Positions 35,732 to 48,370 of a stretch of 51,339 nt of DNA are shown here, one piece after another; the stretch's first letter is position 1; the number at the start of each line of letters is the position of its first letter. The notes beneath the pieces are model-generated. The model saw only the letters and a list, made by a program, of their open reading frames with translations, was not told where the DNA came from and did no database searches. Source of the DNA: Deltaproteobacteria bacterium. Its GTDB lineage: Bacteria > Myxococcota_A > Polyangia > Polyangiales > JADJMO01. Made by a program: the position numbers and the translations under genes. Location: the NCBI GenBank assembly GCA_016182965.1, contig JACPFM010000097.1, forward strand, positions 1 to 51,339, in the 5' to 3' direction.

Positions 35732-38700
35732 TCACTTCGCCTTCAGCTGCGCGATGCGCTCCTTGGCCTTGGCGAGGCTCGCGTCGGTCTCGACCGCGCG
35801 CTCGTACATCTGGATCGCCTTGGCCTTGTCGTTCTGCTTCTCGCTGATCTCGCCGAGGTGGAAGAAGACCTCGCCCTTGGTGATGCCGCTCTGCGGATCG
35901 AGCTTCTGCAGGAGCAGCGCGCGGAAGGTCTTCTGCGCGCGATCGAGATCGCCCACGTCGAGCGCGAGCCGACCGAGATCGCGGAGCACGATGATGTTGC
36001 CCGGATCGATCTTGAAGGCGAGATCGAACTCCTGCAGCGCGGCGTCGCGCTCGCCCTGCGCGTCGAGCGCCTGCGCGAGCCGGTGGTGGTAGACGGCGAG
36101 CTCCTTGCTGCGCTTGCCGCCGAAGGACTCGATGACCTTGCGCAGCACGTCGGCGGCCTCCTTGCCGCGGCCCGACGCCGACAGCGCGTCGCACAGCAAG
36201 AGGAGCAGCGGACGGTCGTCGGGCAGGAGCTGCGTCGCCCGCTCGAGCAACGAGGCTGCTTCGGCCGGCGCCGAGCGCTTGGTCATGTGGATCTCGGCCG
36301 CCTCCTTGAGGTGGGCGGCCTTGACCTGCGGATCCTGCTCGAGGTCGGCCTCGACCACCAGGATGGCGGCGAGATCGCTCCACGCCTCGGTGCGCTGGTA
36401 GTGCAGGCGCAGCTCCTTGCGCGCCCTCGCCGCGAGCTCCTCGCTCTTCTCGGCCTCGGCGAGGTCGAGCGCGCGGCGCAGGGCCTTCTCGCGACCGGCG
36501 TCGTCCTTCAGCTCGGCCTTGAGCCTGGCGAGATCGAGCGCGAGCTTGCTGCCCGCCTCGCCGGTGCTCTCGTCGACGAGCCGCACGAGCGCCTCGGCCT
36601 GCTTCTCGCGCTCGCCGCGGACGGCGTGGATGCGCACGAGCGCGGTGAGCGCGCCGACGTGGCGCGGATCGCGCTCGAGGACGCCCTCGTAGGTCGCGAT
36701 GGCGCGGGCCGCGTCGGAGAGCTGGTTCTCGTAGAGCTCGCCGAGCCGCACGCGGAGCGTGAGCTCGTGCGCCAGGTCGCCCGCCGCCTTGGCCTGATCG
36801 ATCTGCTTGCCGAGCAGCTCGGCGAGGTCCTCGTGACGGCCGAGCGACTCGTAGAGCTTGCCGAGCTCGAGGATCGCGTCGACGTTCGTCGGCTCCTCGT
36901 CGACGATCGCGCGCAGCGTCTCGATCGCATCGTTGGGCTTGGTGAGGCTGTCGCGCTGGAGCGAGGCGAGCGCCAGCCGGAGCTGCGCGCGATCGCTCGG
37001 GCTCTTCGCGTGATCGATGCGACGCGTGAGGAGCTGCGCGAGATCGTCGTAGCGACCGGCGTTCTTGTACAGCTCGCCGAGCTCGCGGATGGCCACGTCG
37101 TCGGACGCGCCGCCCTCGGACGAGTCTAGGAGCTCGCGATAGAGCTCGACGGCCTGCGCGTCGTTCTTCAGCTCGACCTTCGCGACGCGCGCTGCGTCGT
37201 GGCGCAGCGAGCGCTGCTCGTCGGCGTTGGTGGCGAGCTCGGCGCGACGGAGCAGGACCGTGAAGACCTCGCTCCAGTCCTTGGCCTCGGCGCGCGCCTG
37301 GGTGAGCTGCTCGAGCGCCCACGCGTTGGCCTCGTCCTCCTTGAGCAGCTCGCGGAGGATCTCCTCGGCGAGCTTCGCGTCGGTGAGCACCGTGGCCGCG
37401 AGCGTGTGCGCCTCGCGAAGCAGGATGCGCTTGTCTTCGAGGGCGCCCTCGAGCGCGGCGCGCCGACGGAGGGTGACCACCAGCTCGCGCTCGCGACCGG
37501 GCGCGCGCTGCAGCCCCTCGATGGTGCGAAGCAGCTCGACGTTCTCGGGATCCTGGGCCAGCGCCTTGCCGTACGCCTCTTCGGCGCCGCGGTCGTCGGA
37601 CAGCTTCTCCTTGCGCCAGGTCGCGACCCTCGTCCACAGGTCGCGCGCGAGGTCGTGCGTGATGCCCTTGCCCTCGTCGAGGATCGTGGCGATCACGTCA
37701 CCGGCCTGCCGCCACTCGGAGGTGATCGGCAGCAGGCGTTCGAGCTCGGCGAGCGGCTCGGGCTCGGTCGGCTCGTCGCGAAGCGCGCGCTCGACCTGCC
37801 GCTGCGCGGCGCGCGGGTCGCTCGCCTGGTCCTCGAGCACGCGGGCGAGATCGAGGCGCAGACGCGTGCGATCGCGCGGGGGCGCCTTGTCGATCTTGCG
37901 CTCGAACAGCGCGGCGAGGCGCGCGTGATCGTTGCCGGCGCGGTACACCGGCTCGAGCGCCTCGGCGGCCTCCTCGAACAGCTCCTCGTCGTCGAGGAGC
38001 GTCTCGAGCGTCTCGCGCGCGCCGGGGTGATCGGGCACCTCTTCGAGCGCGGAGCGCAGCGTGGCGAGACCCTCGCGCTTCTGACCGAAGTGCTTGATCT
38101 GCACCGCGGCGAGGCGGCGACGCAGGTCGGCGCGCGCGGAGGGCTCGGTCGCCATCTCGATGCGTCGGCCGAGGATGTCGGCGTGGTCCTCGTGGCGTCC
38201 GAGGCGGTGATACAGCCGGTCGAGCCCCTCGAGGAGCTCGGGCACGTCGCCCGCCTGCTCGGTGGCCTTGGCGAGCGCCTTGGCCGCGCGCGCGTCGTCC
38301 TTGAGGCGCTCCTCGGAGATGCGCGCCAGCGTGACGAGCAGCTCGCGGACCAGATCGGCGTCGTACGCCGACTGCGCGCGCGTCTCGAGGGCCTCGGCGA
38401 ACGCAGTGAAGCCCGCTTCGTCGTCTTCGCGCGCAGCGACACGCTCGATCTCCTCGCGCACGCCCTTGTCGTCGGGCGTCTCCTCGAAGGCGCGGAGCAG
38501 CGCCTCGCGCGCGTCGATCGGCTTGCCGCGCCCCTCCTCGTGCACGCGGGCGATCGCCTGCAAGGTCTTGCTGCGGTCGAACGCGTCGGACTGCGCGGCG
38601 AGGCGCAGCTCGAGGACGCTGACGAGATCGTCGTGACGGCTGGCGCCGCGGAGGACCGGCTCGAGGATCTCGGCGACCGTGAGGCGGAGATCCTCGTCCT

Positions 38701-41700
38701 TCTCGCCGAGCGCGCGCACCGCGTCGATGGCGCCCTGATCGGTGGGGGCCTCGTCGAGCACCTGGCGGTAGATCTCGAGCGCTCCCGAGGGATCCTCGAG
38801 CTCACGCGCCTGCAGCGCGGCGATGCGTTTGCGGAGCGCGATGCGCTCTGCGGGCTCGCTGACCACGGCGGCACGGAGGCGCATCGCCTCCATGAGCTCG
38901 GGCCACATCTTCTCGGACTCGTAGAGCCGCTCGAGGCCCTTGGCCGCGTCGGCGTCGCCGGCCCGCACGGTGAGCGCGGTCTGCATCGAGGCGATCGCCT
39001 CGCGCGCGTCGCCGAGCGCCTCGGCGCGGCGGGCGCGCCGCATGAGCAGCCCGTAGCGGAGGTCGTCGCCCTCGCCGCCGCCGGGGGTCGCGTCGACGCG
39101 GCGCTGGTAGAGCTCGACGAGCTTCTGGTCGCTCGCCGGCCGCGCCTCGTAGAGGCCGATCAGCGCGTCGAGCGTGTCGGGGTTCTCGGCCTCGATGTCG
39201 AGGGCGCGCTCGTACGCCTCGATGGCGCGCGCCTCGTCGTCGAGCATGTCGCGGCGCAGCCCGCCGAGGCGACGGAAATCGAACGCCTGCTCGGTCGGAT
39301 CGCCGGCGGTCTCGGCCTTCTTCGCGAGCACGCGATCGAGCACCGGCCAGTCGCCGAGCAGCGTCGCGAACCGATCGAGCCGATCGAGCACGGTGAGGTC
39401 GTCGGGATCGAGCCCGTGGAGGCGATCGAGCATCTCGAGCGCCTTGCGCGGATCGTCGCGACGGCGGTCGTGGAGCTCGGCGAGGCCGCGGAGCAGATCG
39501 GGGCGCGAGACCTCGTCGACCTTCTCGGTCGCCGTCTCGTACGCCGCGACCAGCCCGTCCCAGTCGCCTAGCGCCTCGCCGAGGCGATCGGCCTCGGCGC
39601 GCAGCCCGCCGTCCTCCGGATCGAGCGCCCACGCGCGACGGATCGCGTCGAACGCCTTCAGCTTGTCGCCGCCGCGCTCCTCCCAGAGCTTGGCGGTCTC
39701 GCGCAGGATGCCGCTCTTCTCGCCCGGATCCTCGGCGAGCCCGAGGCGGTCCTCCCCGAGATCGATGAGGCGGCGCCAGTCGTCGGAGCCCTCGTAGAGC
39801 GGGCGGAGGATCTCGGCGACGCGCGCCTTGAGCTCCGGACGATCGAGCAGCTTCTCGAGCGCCTCGACGGCCCCGCGGTGCGACGGCAGCGCCTGCACGA
39901 TCTGCTCGTATTTGTCGACCGCGCCGTTCGCGTCGGCGAGGCGCTCGTCGAGCACCTTGCCGAGACGCAGGCGATACGGCGCCGCCTTCTCCGGCTCGGA
40001 CTCGCCGTCGGCGCGGCGCTCGAGCAGCTCGGCGAGATCGCGGAAGCGCTCGGTCTGCGTGTAGAGGACCTCGAGCGCGTCGAGGGCCGGCGCGTCGCGA
40101 TCGTCGATCTCGAGCAGCTCGCGGAACGCCTGGATGGCGGCGTCCTTGTCGGAGCGCGCGTCGCGGTGCAGCTCGGCGATCTTGCGGAGGAGCGCGACGC
40201 GCTCCTTGTCCTCGAAGCGATGATCGAGCGCCTCGCGGTAGAGCGCGATGCGGTCGTCGGCGCGGCCGAGCGGCTCGAGGAGGCGGTCGATCGCCTCGAA
40301 GGTCGCGCGACCGGACGGGTCGACGCCGTGCGCGCGCCGGTAGAGGGTGAGCGCGCGATCGGTCTCGCCCGCTCTTGGCGATGCGCTCGAGCTCCTTCCA
40401 GGTGTCCTCGTTGGTCGGATCGTCGGCGAGCAGCCGGGCGTAGGTCTCGAGCGCCTTACCGAGATCGCGCGCCTCGTCCTCGTGCATGCCGGCGATGCGG
40501 GTCAGCAGCGTGCGCCGCTCCTCCGGGTCCTGCGCGTCGAGGAGGCGCACCTCGAGGGTGTTCATCACCTTCCGCCAATCGACGCGCGCGAGGTAGACGG
40601 GCTCGAGGATCTCGGCCGCGCGCGAGCGCAGCTCCGGGTCCGCCAGCATGGCCTCGAGCTCGTCGATCGTCGACTGGTAGGCCGGATCGAGGGTGAGCGT
40701 GGTGCGGAACTCGTCGAGCGCGCGATCGACGTCGCCGAGGTGCTTGCGCGCGAGCACGCCGAGGCGGTGGTGGAGCTCGACGTCGCTGCGCCACTCGCCG
40801 CCGCCGGACGGCGGGCTTTCGGGCGCCTGGCCGAGCTGTCGTTCGAGGAGCGTGAGGACGTCGAGGTGCCGATCGACCTCGGCGTAGAGGCGCTCGAGCG
40901 TGACGAGCGCCTTGAAGGGCGGCTCGCCGGCCGAGGCGATGTCCTCGAGGGCCTCGATCGCGCCGCTCGGATCCTTGAGGTTCTCCTCGGAGATCTTCGC
41001 CTGCTTGAAGCGCAGGGCGATGCGCCTCTCGGGGGAGACCTCCCCTTCGACGCGCCGCTTGACGATGTCGAGCAGTGCCTCCCAGCTCTGATCGGCCTCG
41101 TAGATGTGCTCGAGGGCCTCGAGCGCGCGCGGCTCGTCGCCGCGCTGATCGAGCGCCTGCACGTAGTACTTGCGGGCGGTGTGCTTGTCGTCGAGCCGCG
41201 TGAGCGCGAGCTCGGCGACGCGCAGGGTGACGTCGAGCTTCGCGTCGCCGTCGACGATCTCGGGCTCGACCTTCTGCAGGAGGAGCACCAGATCGTCCCA
41301 GGCGCCGGTCGACGCGGCCAGGCGCTCGACCCGCTCGATCCACGCGCGCACCGAGTCGCCGGAGGCGGCGAGCTCGAGCCCGCGGGCCGCGAGGGAGAAG
41401 GCGCGCTTGTCGTCGCGGAGCCCCTTCTCGGCGACCTCGACCGCGGTGGCGAGCACGTCGAGGCGCTCGATCGGATCGTCGCTCGCCGCGGCCTGGATCT
41501 CGAGCACGCCGAGGAGCCTGTCGTTGGCGTTCTCGGTCTCGTAGAGCGGACGGAGCAGCGCGGCCGCGTCGGCGCGCGCCTCGGTGTTCTCGAGGAGCTT
41601 CTCGAGCGCGGCGCGCGTCGGAGCGTGCGACGGGTCGATGGTGAGCGCGTCGCGGTAGGCGTCGAGGCCCTCCTGCAGCGACTGCAGGTGCTCGATGCGC

Positions 41701-44700
41701 AGCGCGCCGAGCCGCGAGAGCAGCTCCACGCGCTCGGACGCCGCGTCGGCGAGGTCGAGCTGGCGCACCAGCGTCTCTTCGAGATCGCGGTGGGCGCCGG
41801 ACTTCTCGTAGAGCGCGGCCACCGCCGCGAGGACCTCGCGATCGGGGCCGAAGTCGTCGAGGAGGGTGCGCCACGCCGCGATCGCGCCCTCGACGTCGCC
41901 GAGCTCGGAGGCGAGCACCTCGGCGATGCGTCGGAGGAGCGTGCGACGGAGCTGCTGATCGTCGGCCAGGCGCTCGCGGGTGCGCAGCACCTCGACGAGG
42001 TCCTTGTGACGACCGGTCGCGGAGTAGAGGCGATCGAGCGCCTCGAGGGCCTCGAGGTCCGCCTCGTCGGACTCCAGGCGGCGGCGCCACGCCTCGACGG
42101 CGGCGGCGCGATCGCCGAGCGGCCCTTCGCGGAGCGAGCCGAGGCGCCCGAGCAGCGTGCGCTGGGCGAGCGGGTCTTGCTCGTGCTCGACCTCGAGGGC
42201 GAGGATCTCGGCGAGCTTGTCGTGCTGCTGGCGCGAGTCGTAGATGCGCTCGAGCGACTTCAGCGCGGCGCCGCGCTGCGCCTCGGCGGGCGCGCCGCTC
42301 GCGTCCTTCAGATCGAGGATGCGGCGGTAGACGCGCTCGGCGCTCTGGTCGTCGGAGAGCAGGTTCTCGAAGACGCCCGCCTGCTCGACGAGGATGTCGG
42401 CCTCGAGCGACGGATCGCCGGCGGCGTCGGCCGCCTGGCCGAGGACCTCCGCGACGCGCGCGTGCGCGGCGGCGCGACGGCCGACCGACAGGAGGTTGCG
42501 ACGGGCCTCCTCGTCGGACGGATCGAGGGGGACCAGCTGCGCGAGCGCGTCGAGCGCGCCGGCGTCGTTGGCGAGGCGCTCGTCGCGCAGCCGCGCGAGG
42601 CGGCGGAGCAGCTCGAGGCGCTCGTCCTTCGCGAGCGACGGCGACTCGGCGAGCCGGATGGCGGTCACCTCGTCGAGCTCGCGCGCCTCGTCGCGCGCGA
42701 GGTACACGCGCTCGAGGACCTCGGCGGCGCGCACGCGGGTCGCGCGCTCCTCGTCCGTCCGCGCCGGGCGCTCCAGCACGGTGCGCGCGATGGTGCGGGC
42801 GTCGGTGTGCTCGAGCTGGTGATCGAGGAGCGACGCCGCGTGCTTGAGGGCGTCGGCCGGGCGATCGAGGCGCTCGAGGTAGAGCCGCGCGAGGCGGTTC
42901 TCGAGCACCAGGCGCTGCTCGTCGTTCACCCGATCGAGGCGCGAGGCCAGCAGGTTCGCCAGATCGGCCCACCGCCCGCTGCGCGCGTAGAGCTTGTCGA
43001 GCGCGCGCGTGGCCGTCTCGTTCTCGGCGTCGATGGGCAGGATGCGCTCGTAGGCCGCGGCGGCGCGCGCCGGATCGTCGAGGATGTCCTCGAAGACGAG
43101 GGCCATCTCGGAGAGCAGATCGACCTGACGGACCGGATCGGACGCGGCGACGACCGCGCGGTCGTACATCCGCTGCAGGTCGTCCCAGCGCTCGCGCGCG
43201 GTGAGGATCTGCTTGAGGCGGTTGAACGCGTGCGCGTCGGCCGGATCGGTCTCGAGGATCTTGACGAGGTAGGGGATGGCCGCGTCGGGATCGGAGAGCT
43301 TGTCCTCGAGGAGGATGCTCGCGCGCTCGGAGAGCTCGCGCTCGACGTTCGGCGCGAGCTTGTGCGGCCCGGTGAGGACGCTCTCGTATGCGTCGGCGAC
43401 GCGGCGCTGATCGCCGGTGATCGATCCGAGCTCGGAGACGCGGTCCCACAGCTCGAGATCTTCGGGCGACTCGGTGACCGCGCGCAGGACGACGGCGAAC
43501 GCGGCGGCCGCGTCACCGCGGTTCTCGCGGTGCACGGCGGCGAGGCGGGTGAACAGCGCGCGACGTTCGGACGCGTCGGTCTCGCCCTTGAGGAGCAGCT
43601 CGAGCGCGGCGGCCTGCTTGTCGTGCGCGCCGGTCGCCTCGTACTCGAGGACGAGGTGCTTGGCGGCCTCGCGCGCGAGCGGCTCGTTCGCCTGCACCTC
43701 CTCGAGGGCGGCGATCGCGCCGGCGTGGTGCGCGTTGATGGCCAGCGCGCGGACGGACGCCTCGAGGGCGTCGGCCGGGCGGCCGAGCCGATCGAGGTAG
43801 AGGCGGGCGAGATCGACCTCGCGCTCGGCGCGATCGGTGCCGACGGCGAGATCGCGCTCCTGCTCGAGGGCCTTGGCCGCCGCGTCGGCGTTGCCGGCGG
43901 CGAGCTCGAGGCGCACCACGGCGCGCAGCGCGGCGCGGTCGTCGGGCTGGAGCTCGAGCGCGCGCCGGTGGAGCGAGAGCGCGCGCGCGGCGTCGCCGAA
44001 CGCCTCTTCCTCGAGCTGCGCCCACTCGACGAGGAGGTGGACGCGATCTTCGCGAGACGGAGCGCGCTCGAGGCGGAGCTCGTAGAGCGCGCGCAGATCG
44101 TCGGAGCGCCGCGACTCGCGCAGCAGGCGATCGAGGGCGACGACGGCGTCGGCGTCCTCCTCGTCCTTCTCGACCACGGCGCGCAGCTGCGCGACCGCGT
44201 CGTCGATGCGGTTCAGCTCGGTGCCGAGCACGCGCGCGACCTCGCGCTGGAGGCGGCGGCGCTCCTCGACCTTCTCGAGCTTCTTGGCGTTCGACAGCCG
44301 CGACAGGCGCTCACGCAGCGCGTCGACGTAGCCTTCCCAGCTGCCCGAGGCGCGCGCGGCCTGCTCGAGATCGACGCGGGCCTGCTCGGTCGGAGCGAGC
44401 GACCACGCCTCGCGCGCGAAGCGGAAGGCGCCCGCGCGATCGGCGAGCGGGCCGGCCGACAGCTCGCGGAGGCGACCGAGGATGCGGACCTTCTCGTCGA
44501 CCTCCTCGGTGCCGCGAAGCAGCACGTCGTAGACGCCGGGCAGCCGAGCCCACGCCGACTCCTGCTCGAGGATCGGCGCGAGGGCGCGCGCGGCCTCGAT
44601 CGCGTCTTTCGTCGGGCGCGCGGCTCCGGCCGCGGGGGCCTCGCCCTCGGGGAGCGGCGAGGCGGCGAGGACGCGATCGTAGGCGCGCGCGGCGCGCTCC

Positions 44701-47000
44701 GGCCGCTTGATCTTGTCGACGTAGACGCTCGCCACGCGCCAGGAGAGCGCGATGCGCAGCGCCGGATCTTCGGCCTTGTCGGCGGCGCTGGAGAGCGCGT
44801 CGGCGAGCCCCTCCCAGTCCTCCTGCTGCGCGTAGATCTCGGTGAGGCCGTCGAAGTCGCCGGCCGCGAGGTACTCCTCGCGCAGGATGCGGATGGCCTT
44901 CGGGTACCCGGGGCGCAGCGACAGCACGCGACGCCAGGTGTCGATGGTCTTCTGCGCATCCTTGATGCGCGACTCGTAGAGCCCGCCGAGCTTCTCGAGG
45001 AGCTTGATCTTGCCCTCGACGTCGTCGGTCTGATCGACGCGGAACGAGAGCACCCGCGCGAGCGCCTCGAAGTCCTTCTCGCGCTCGGCCTGCTTCTCGA
45101 GCGCGTCGAGCACGCCGGGGGCCTTCGGGTCCTCGTCGAGGATCGACCAGTAGAGGGCGATCGCGTCGGCGCCCTTGTCGAGGCGCTCGGCGGCGAGCTT
45201 GGCCATCTCGAGCCCGAGCTCGCGGCGCTCGGCGCCCGCGGCGCGCACCCGCATCTTGGCGAGCAGATCGTAGAGCTGCTTGAAGTTGCGGCGCTTGCCG
45301 TACAGCTCGCGGAGCTTGGCGGTCGCCTCCTCGTCGCCGTCGACGTTCTCGAGGACCTTCTCGTAGGCCTCGAGCGCGTTCTGGATGTTCGAGAACTTCT
45401 CGAGCCACTGACGCGCGACCGCGCGCCAGAGCTCGGCGCGGTTGGCCGAGTTGGGCTCGAGCTCGGCGAGGCGCGTCTGCGCGGTGACCAGGTCGCGCGG
45501 GCGGTTGAGCGCCTCGTAGATGCGCACCTGCTCGCGGACCGCCTCGACGTCGTTCGGGTCGAGGGCGACGAGCTGGTTGAGGATGGGGACCAGCGCGGTG
45601 TCCTGCCTGGTCTTGTCGCGGTGGAGCGTGAGGATCTCCTTGAGGATCGGCACTCGCGACGGATCGTTGGCCGGGCAACGATCGAGCTGATGGCGCAGGA
45701 GGTCGACGAGCGCCGACCATGCCTCGGTGCGGTAGTAGAGCCGCTTGAGCGACTCGCGCGCCTCGGCGTTGTTCGGGTCGTTGCGCAGCACCGAGCGCCA
45801 GTGCTCGATCGCCTTGCCCGCGCCCTGCGTCTCCTCGGAGAGCTTGGCGAGCTCCGTCGCGATCGACGGGCGCTCGGTCTCGGGCATGGCGCGCTGCGCC
45901 TCGGTGAGGATCTGGACGAGGCGCGCCTGCTCGTTGCGCTGCGGGAGGAACTCCCGGAAGAAGGAGAGCATCGCCGGGTGCGCCGGCTCGACGCGGCGGA
46001 TCTTCTCGAAGTACGGCTCGGCCGCCTCCGGCTTGTTCCGCATGCGCCAGTTGATCATGGCGATCTGGAAGTTGATCTCCGTCTCTTTCCCGTGACGGAG
46101 CCGCGCCTTGAGGGCGTCTTCGTAGACCGCGACGAGGTAGTCCCACTGCTCGCCCTTGCTGAAGTAGTCGACGAGGAAGGACATGGCCTCGTCGTGACCG
46201 GGCGACAGCTCGAGCACGCGCTCGTAGCCGGCGGCGCCGCGGACCTCGTCGTTCAGCTTGCGCAGGCAGACGCGCGCGAGGCGGACGTACGCGGCGAGCC
46301 GCGTCTCGCGCTCCGGCGACTCCAGCGCGATCTTCTGCAGGACGCGGGCGGTCTTCTCCCACTCCCCCTCGTCGCGATAGAGCCGCTCGAGCAAGAGCGC
46401 GGTCTCGCGGCGATCGGGCGCGAGCTCGAGGGCCTCCTCGAGGCGCTCGATGATCACCTGGCGGGTCGCCTTGATCTCGTCGGGCGTGCCCTCGAGCCCG
46501 TAGCGGTAGGCGGTCTGCGCGGCGGTGTAGAGGATACCGGCCTGCGCCTGGGGGTTGCCCTCCATGCGGTCGGCCGCCTCCATCATCTCCTGCAGCAGCT
46601 CCGGCCAGCGCGCCTTCTCGTCGCGGATGGCCGTGATCTTCTTCTGCACCCGCGTGTCGTCGGGGCGGAGCTTGGCGAGACGCTCGAGCGCGGGGATCGC
46701 CCGGCGCGTGTCGTCGAGGACCTCGTTGAGGATGCGCACGAGCTCGTACTGCAGCGCGACCTCGCGAGGCGATCCCTCGTTGAGGAGCACCTCGAGCTCC
46801 AACATGCGCGCCACCGCGTCGAACTCGTGACGCGAAGCGTGCTCCTCGCGCGCCGCCTCGAGCAGCGTCGACAAAGACTCGTTGGTCATGCCGGACGCCG
46901 CGGGATCCAGCACCACGTCCTGCAGCTCCGCCCAAGCCGACTCGGTCTCGGGGTCCTGCTGCAGCTTGCCGAGGGCGCGACGGATCGTCTGCTCGCTCAT
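35732..47000 (-). CDS. Giant TPR-repeat protein (about 3,755 residues), one frameshift
   Basis: Starts at ATG 47000 (GGAGAG upstream). The similarity runs without a break to the stop at 35732, but the reading frame changes once at 40368-40370, where the coding strand has AGC GGG C GAG instead of AGC GGC GAG. One extra G in a GGG run converts KSGETDRALTLYRRA into KSGRDRSRAH. Read naively, it appears as two overlapping ORFs (38802-47000 and 35732-39955). The repaired protein is about 3,755 residues: an uninterrupted alpha-solenoid of roughly 73-residue units, each two TPR-like hairpins with consensus elements such as LxALxRLYxxxGRxxDLxxxL and AIxAYxxxLxxDP. By length, this is about fifty units. 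No signal peptide or membrane helix, hence cytosolic, probably a scaffold for a large machine. The single-base difference may be a sequencing error. Confidence 0.85.
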
Positions 47001-47305
47001 CGTCTCTCCGAGAGGGATCGAACTGCGACTGCCCGAAAACTCGCGGGAAAAAGCGTTTCTCCCGGTGCGAGTCGGTGCCGCAGACTACACCAGATGCGCC
47101 CCTGGGGGAGCCCTGATCAGGTCATTCGACGGCCGTCCCGCCGGGCGCGGCCGCGCGGCGAAGAAGGCGCAAAATTTCGGGCGCGGCCGGTGATCGGCAC
47201 CCGACGTGCGGCGGGTGCACCTCACCCGACGACCCGCCGCTGGGGCGCACGCGGGGCCATCATCCCGGATCCGCTGCCGCCCCGCAATCGCTCGAGAGGC
47301 GGCGG
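47001..47305. other. Upstream region of the giant TPR gene
   Basis: 305 bp. It has the ribosome-binding site of the TPR gene near 47003-47013 and a somewhat AT-richer stretch at 47030-47060 (GAAAACTCGCGGGAAAAAGCG) that may be part of its promoter on the minus strand. No gene or repeat is seen in the rest. Confidence 0.4.
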
Positions 47306-47941
47306 TCAGCGCAGCGGCCAGTGCAGCTCGAGATTCCCGAGCGGCCCGGAGAACCGCAGCGCCGCGAGCGTCGCGTCGGGGGCGATCGTCGCGCCGGCCG
47401 CGGTGGTCGCGGGGAACCGGACCCGATAGGCCAGCCGCCACACGGTCGTGTACGGGAAGTAGGTGCGCTCCAGCACCCCGGGCTTCTTGATCCGGATGAT
47501 CTGCTCGGGCGCGGTGACATGTCCTTTGTCATCCGCGAGGCGGAGGACCCAGGCCGGGCGCTCGGCGTTGAGGTCGCTCTCGCGCGGCCGCGCCCCGTAG
47601 AGCGCGACGTAGAACTGGTGGTACTTGCGCGAGTCCTCGAGGGCCGTGGTCAGCAGGTCGCGGCGCTGCTCGACGGTCAGCCGGTAGTCCTCGGCGTATT
47701 TCACGACGTACGCCCACCGGAAGTCCCACGACTCGAAGGTCGCGTCGACCGAGAGCACGTCGTCGACGCCCTGGAACGAGTAGAGGCGATCGGCCCGCGT
47801 CCATCGGGCGAGGATCGCCTCGTAGTCGGCGCCGACGTACTCGCGGGGGCCCTCGCGCAGCGAAACGGGCCGCGGCCCGCCCGCGCAGGCGGGCGCGATC
47901 AAGAGGGCGATCGCCGCGGCGGTGAGGAGCCGCGAGAGCAT
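47306..47941 (-). CDS. Lipoprotein of unknown function
   Basis: 211 residues from ATG 47941. Signal peptide MLSRLLTAAAIALLIAPAC with lipidation at Cys19. The mature part mixes helical (ADYEAILARWTRADRLYSF, VEQRRDLLTTALEDSRKYHQ) and beta segments (TFESWDFRWAYVVKYAEDY, WRLAYRVRFP). No cysteine other than the lipidated one was noticed. Family not recognised. The frame is open further upstream to 48115, but that extension has no signal-like or conserved features. Read in the same direction as the giant TPR gene, 305 bp before it. Confidence 0.75.
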   Translation of the reverse strand: MLSRLLTAAAIALLIAPACAGGPRPVSLREGPREYVGADYEAILARWTRADRLYSFQGVDDVLSVDATFESWDFRWAYVVKYAEDYRLTVEQRRDLLTTALEDSRKYHQFYVALYGARPRESDLNAERPAWVLRLADDKGHVTAPEQIIRIKKPGVLERTYFPYTTVWRLAYRVRFPATTAAGATIAPDATLAALRFSGPLGNLELHWPLR

Positions 47942-48370
47942 CGCGGGGAAACATAGCACGGGCGACGACGAGGCGGTCCGCCTCCGACGGGACGCGTCAT
48001 GGGTGAAACGCGCGACGGCGCGGTCGCGAACCCTGCCGGGTGATCGCGGTGCGCAGGACAGACGGTCGGACCGGTCGAACCAGACGAGTTTCGTCCGACG
48101 TTCGGCGACAAACACCTGCAGTTACGGTCTGTTTCGTACGCGGTCGAGCCATGACTTCCGGCATATGGGCTCGCGTCGTGACGTCCGTCGAAGGGCGCGG
48201 ATGCGCTACGTAGCCATGTCACGGTCACGTCGTGCATCCCCGGCGGTCGGTCACTGGACAGAGCCACCGTCGCCGCTCGGTCCCCCCCCCTCTCCGTGCA
48301 ACCAGGCTGCCGGCCAACCAGGCAGCCACTCGCCCCGAGCGATCATCCTCGTCCGAGAATCGAAGACACC
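47942..48370. other. Divergent intergenic region with a C9 tract
   Basis: 429 bp between the lipoprotein (-) and the PEGA protein (+). No gene. A run of nine C at 48282-48290 lies 80 bp before ATG 48371; such tracts can slip. AT-richer sequence around 48110-48140 (CTGCAGTTACGGTCTGTTTC) is a candidate promoter zone. Confidence 0.5.

Noticed and set aside
40347..47429. A 2,360-residue open frame on the plus strand opposite the giant TPR gene.
   Set aside because: Its composition (long Arg/Val/Glu/Leu runs, no domain) is that of a mirror frame of a high-GC gene with regular codon use. The minus strand has unmistakable TPR repeats.
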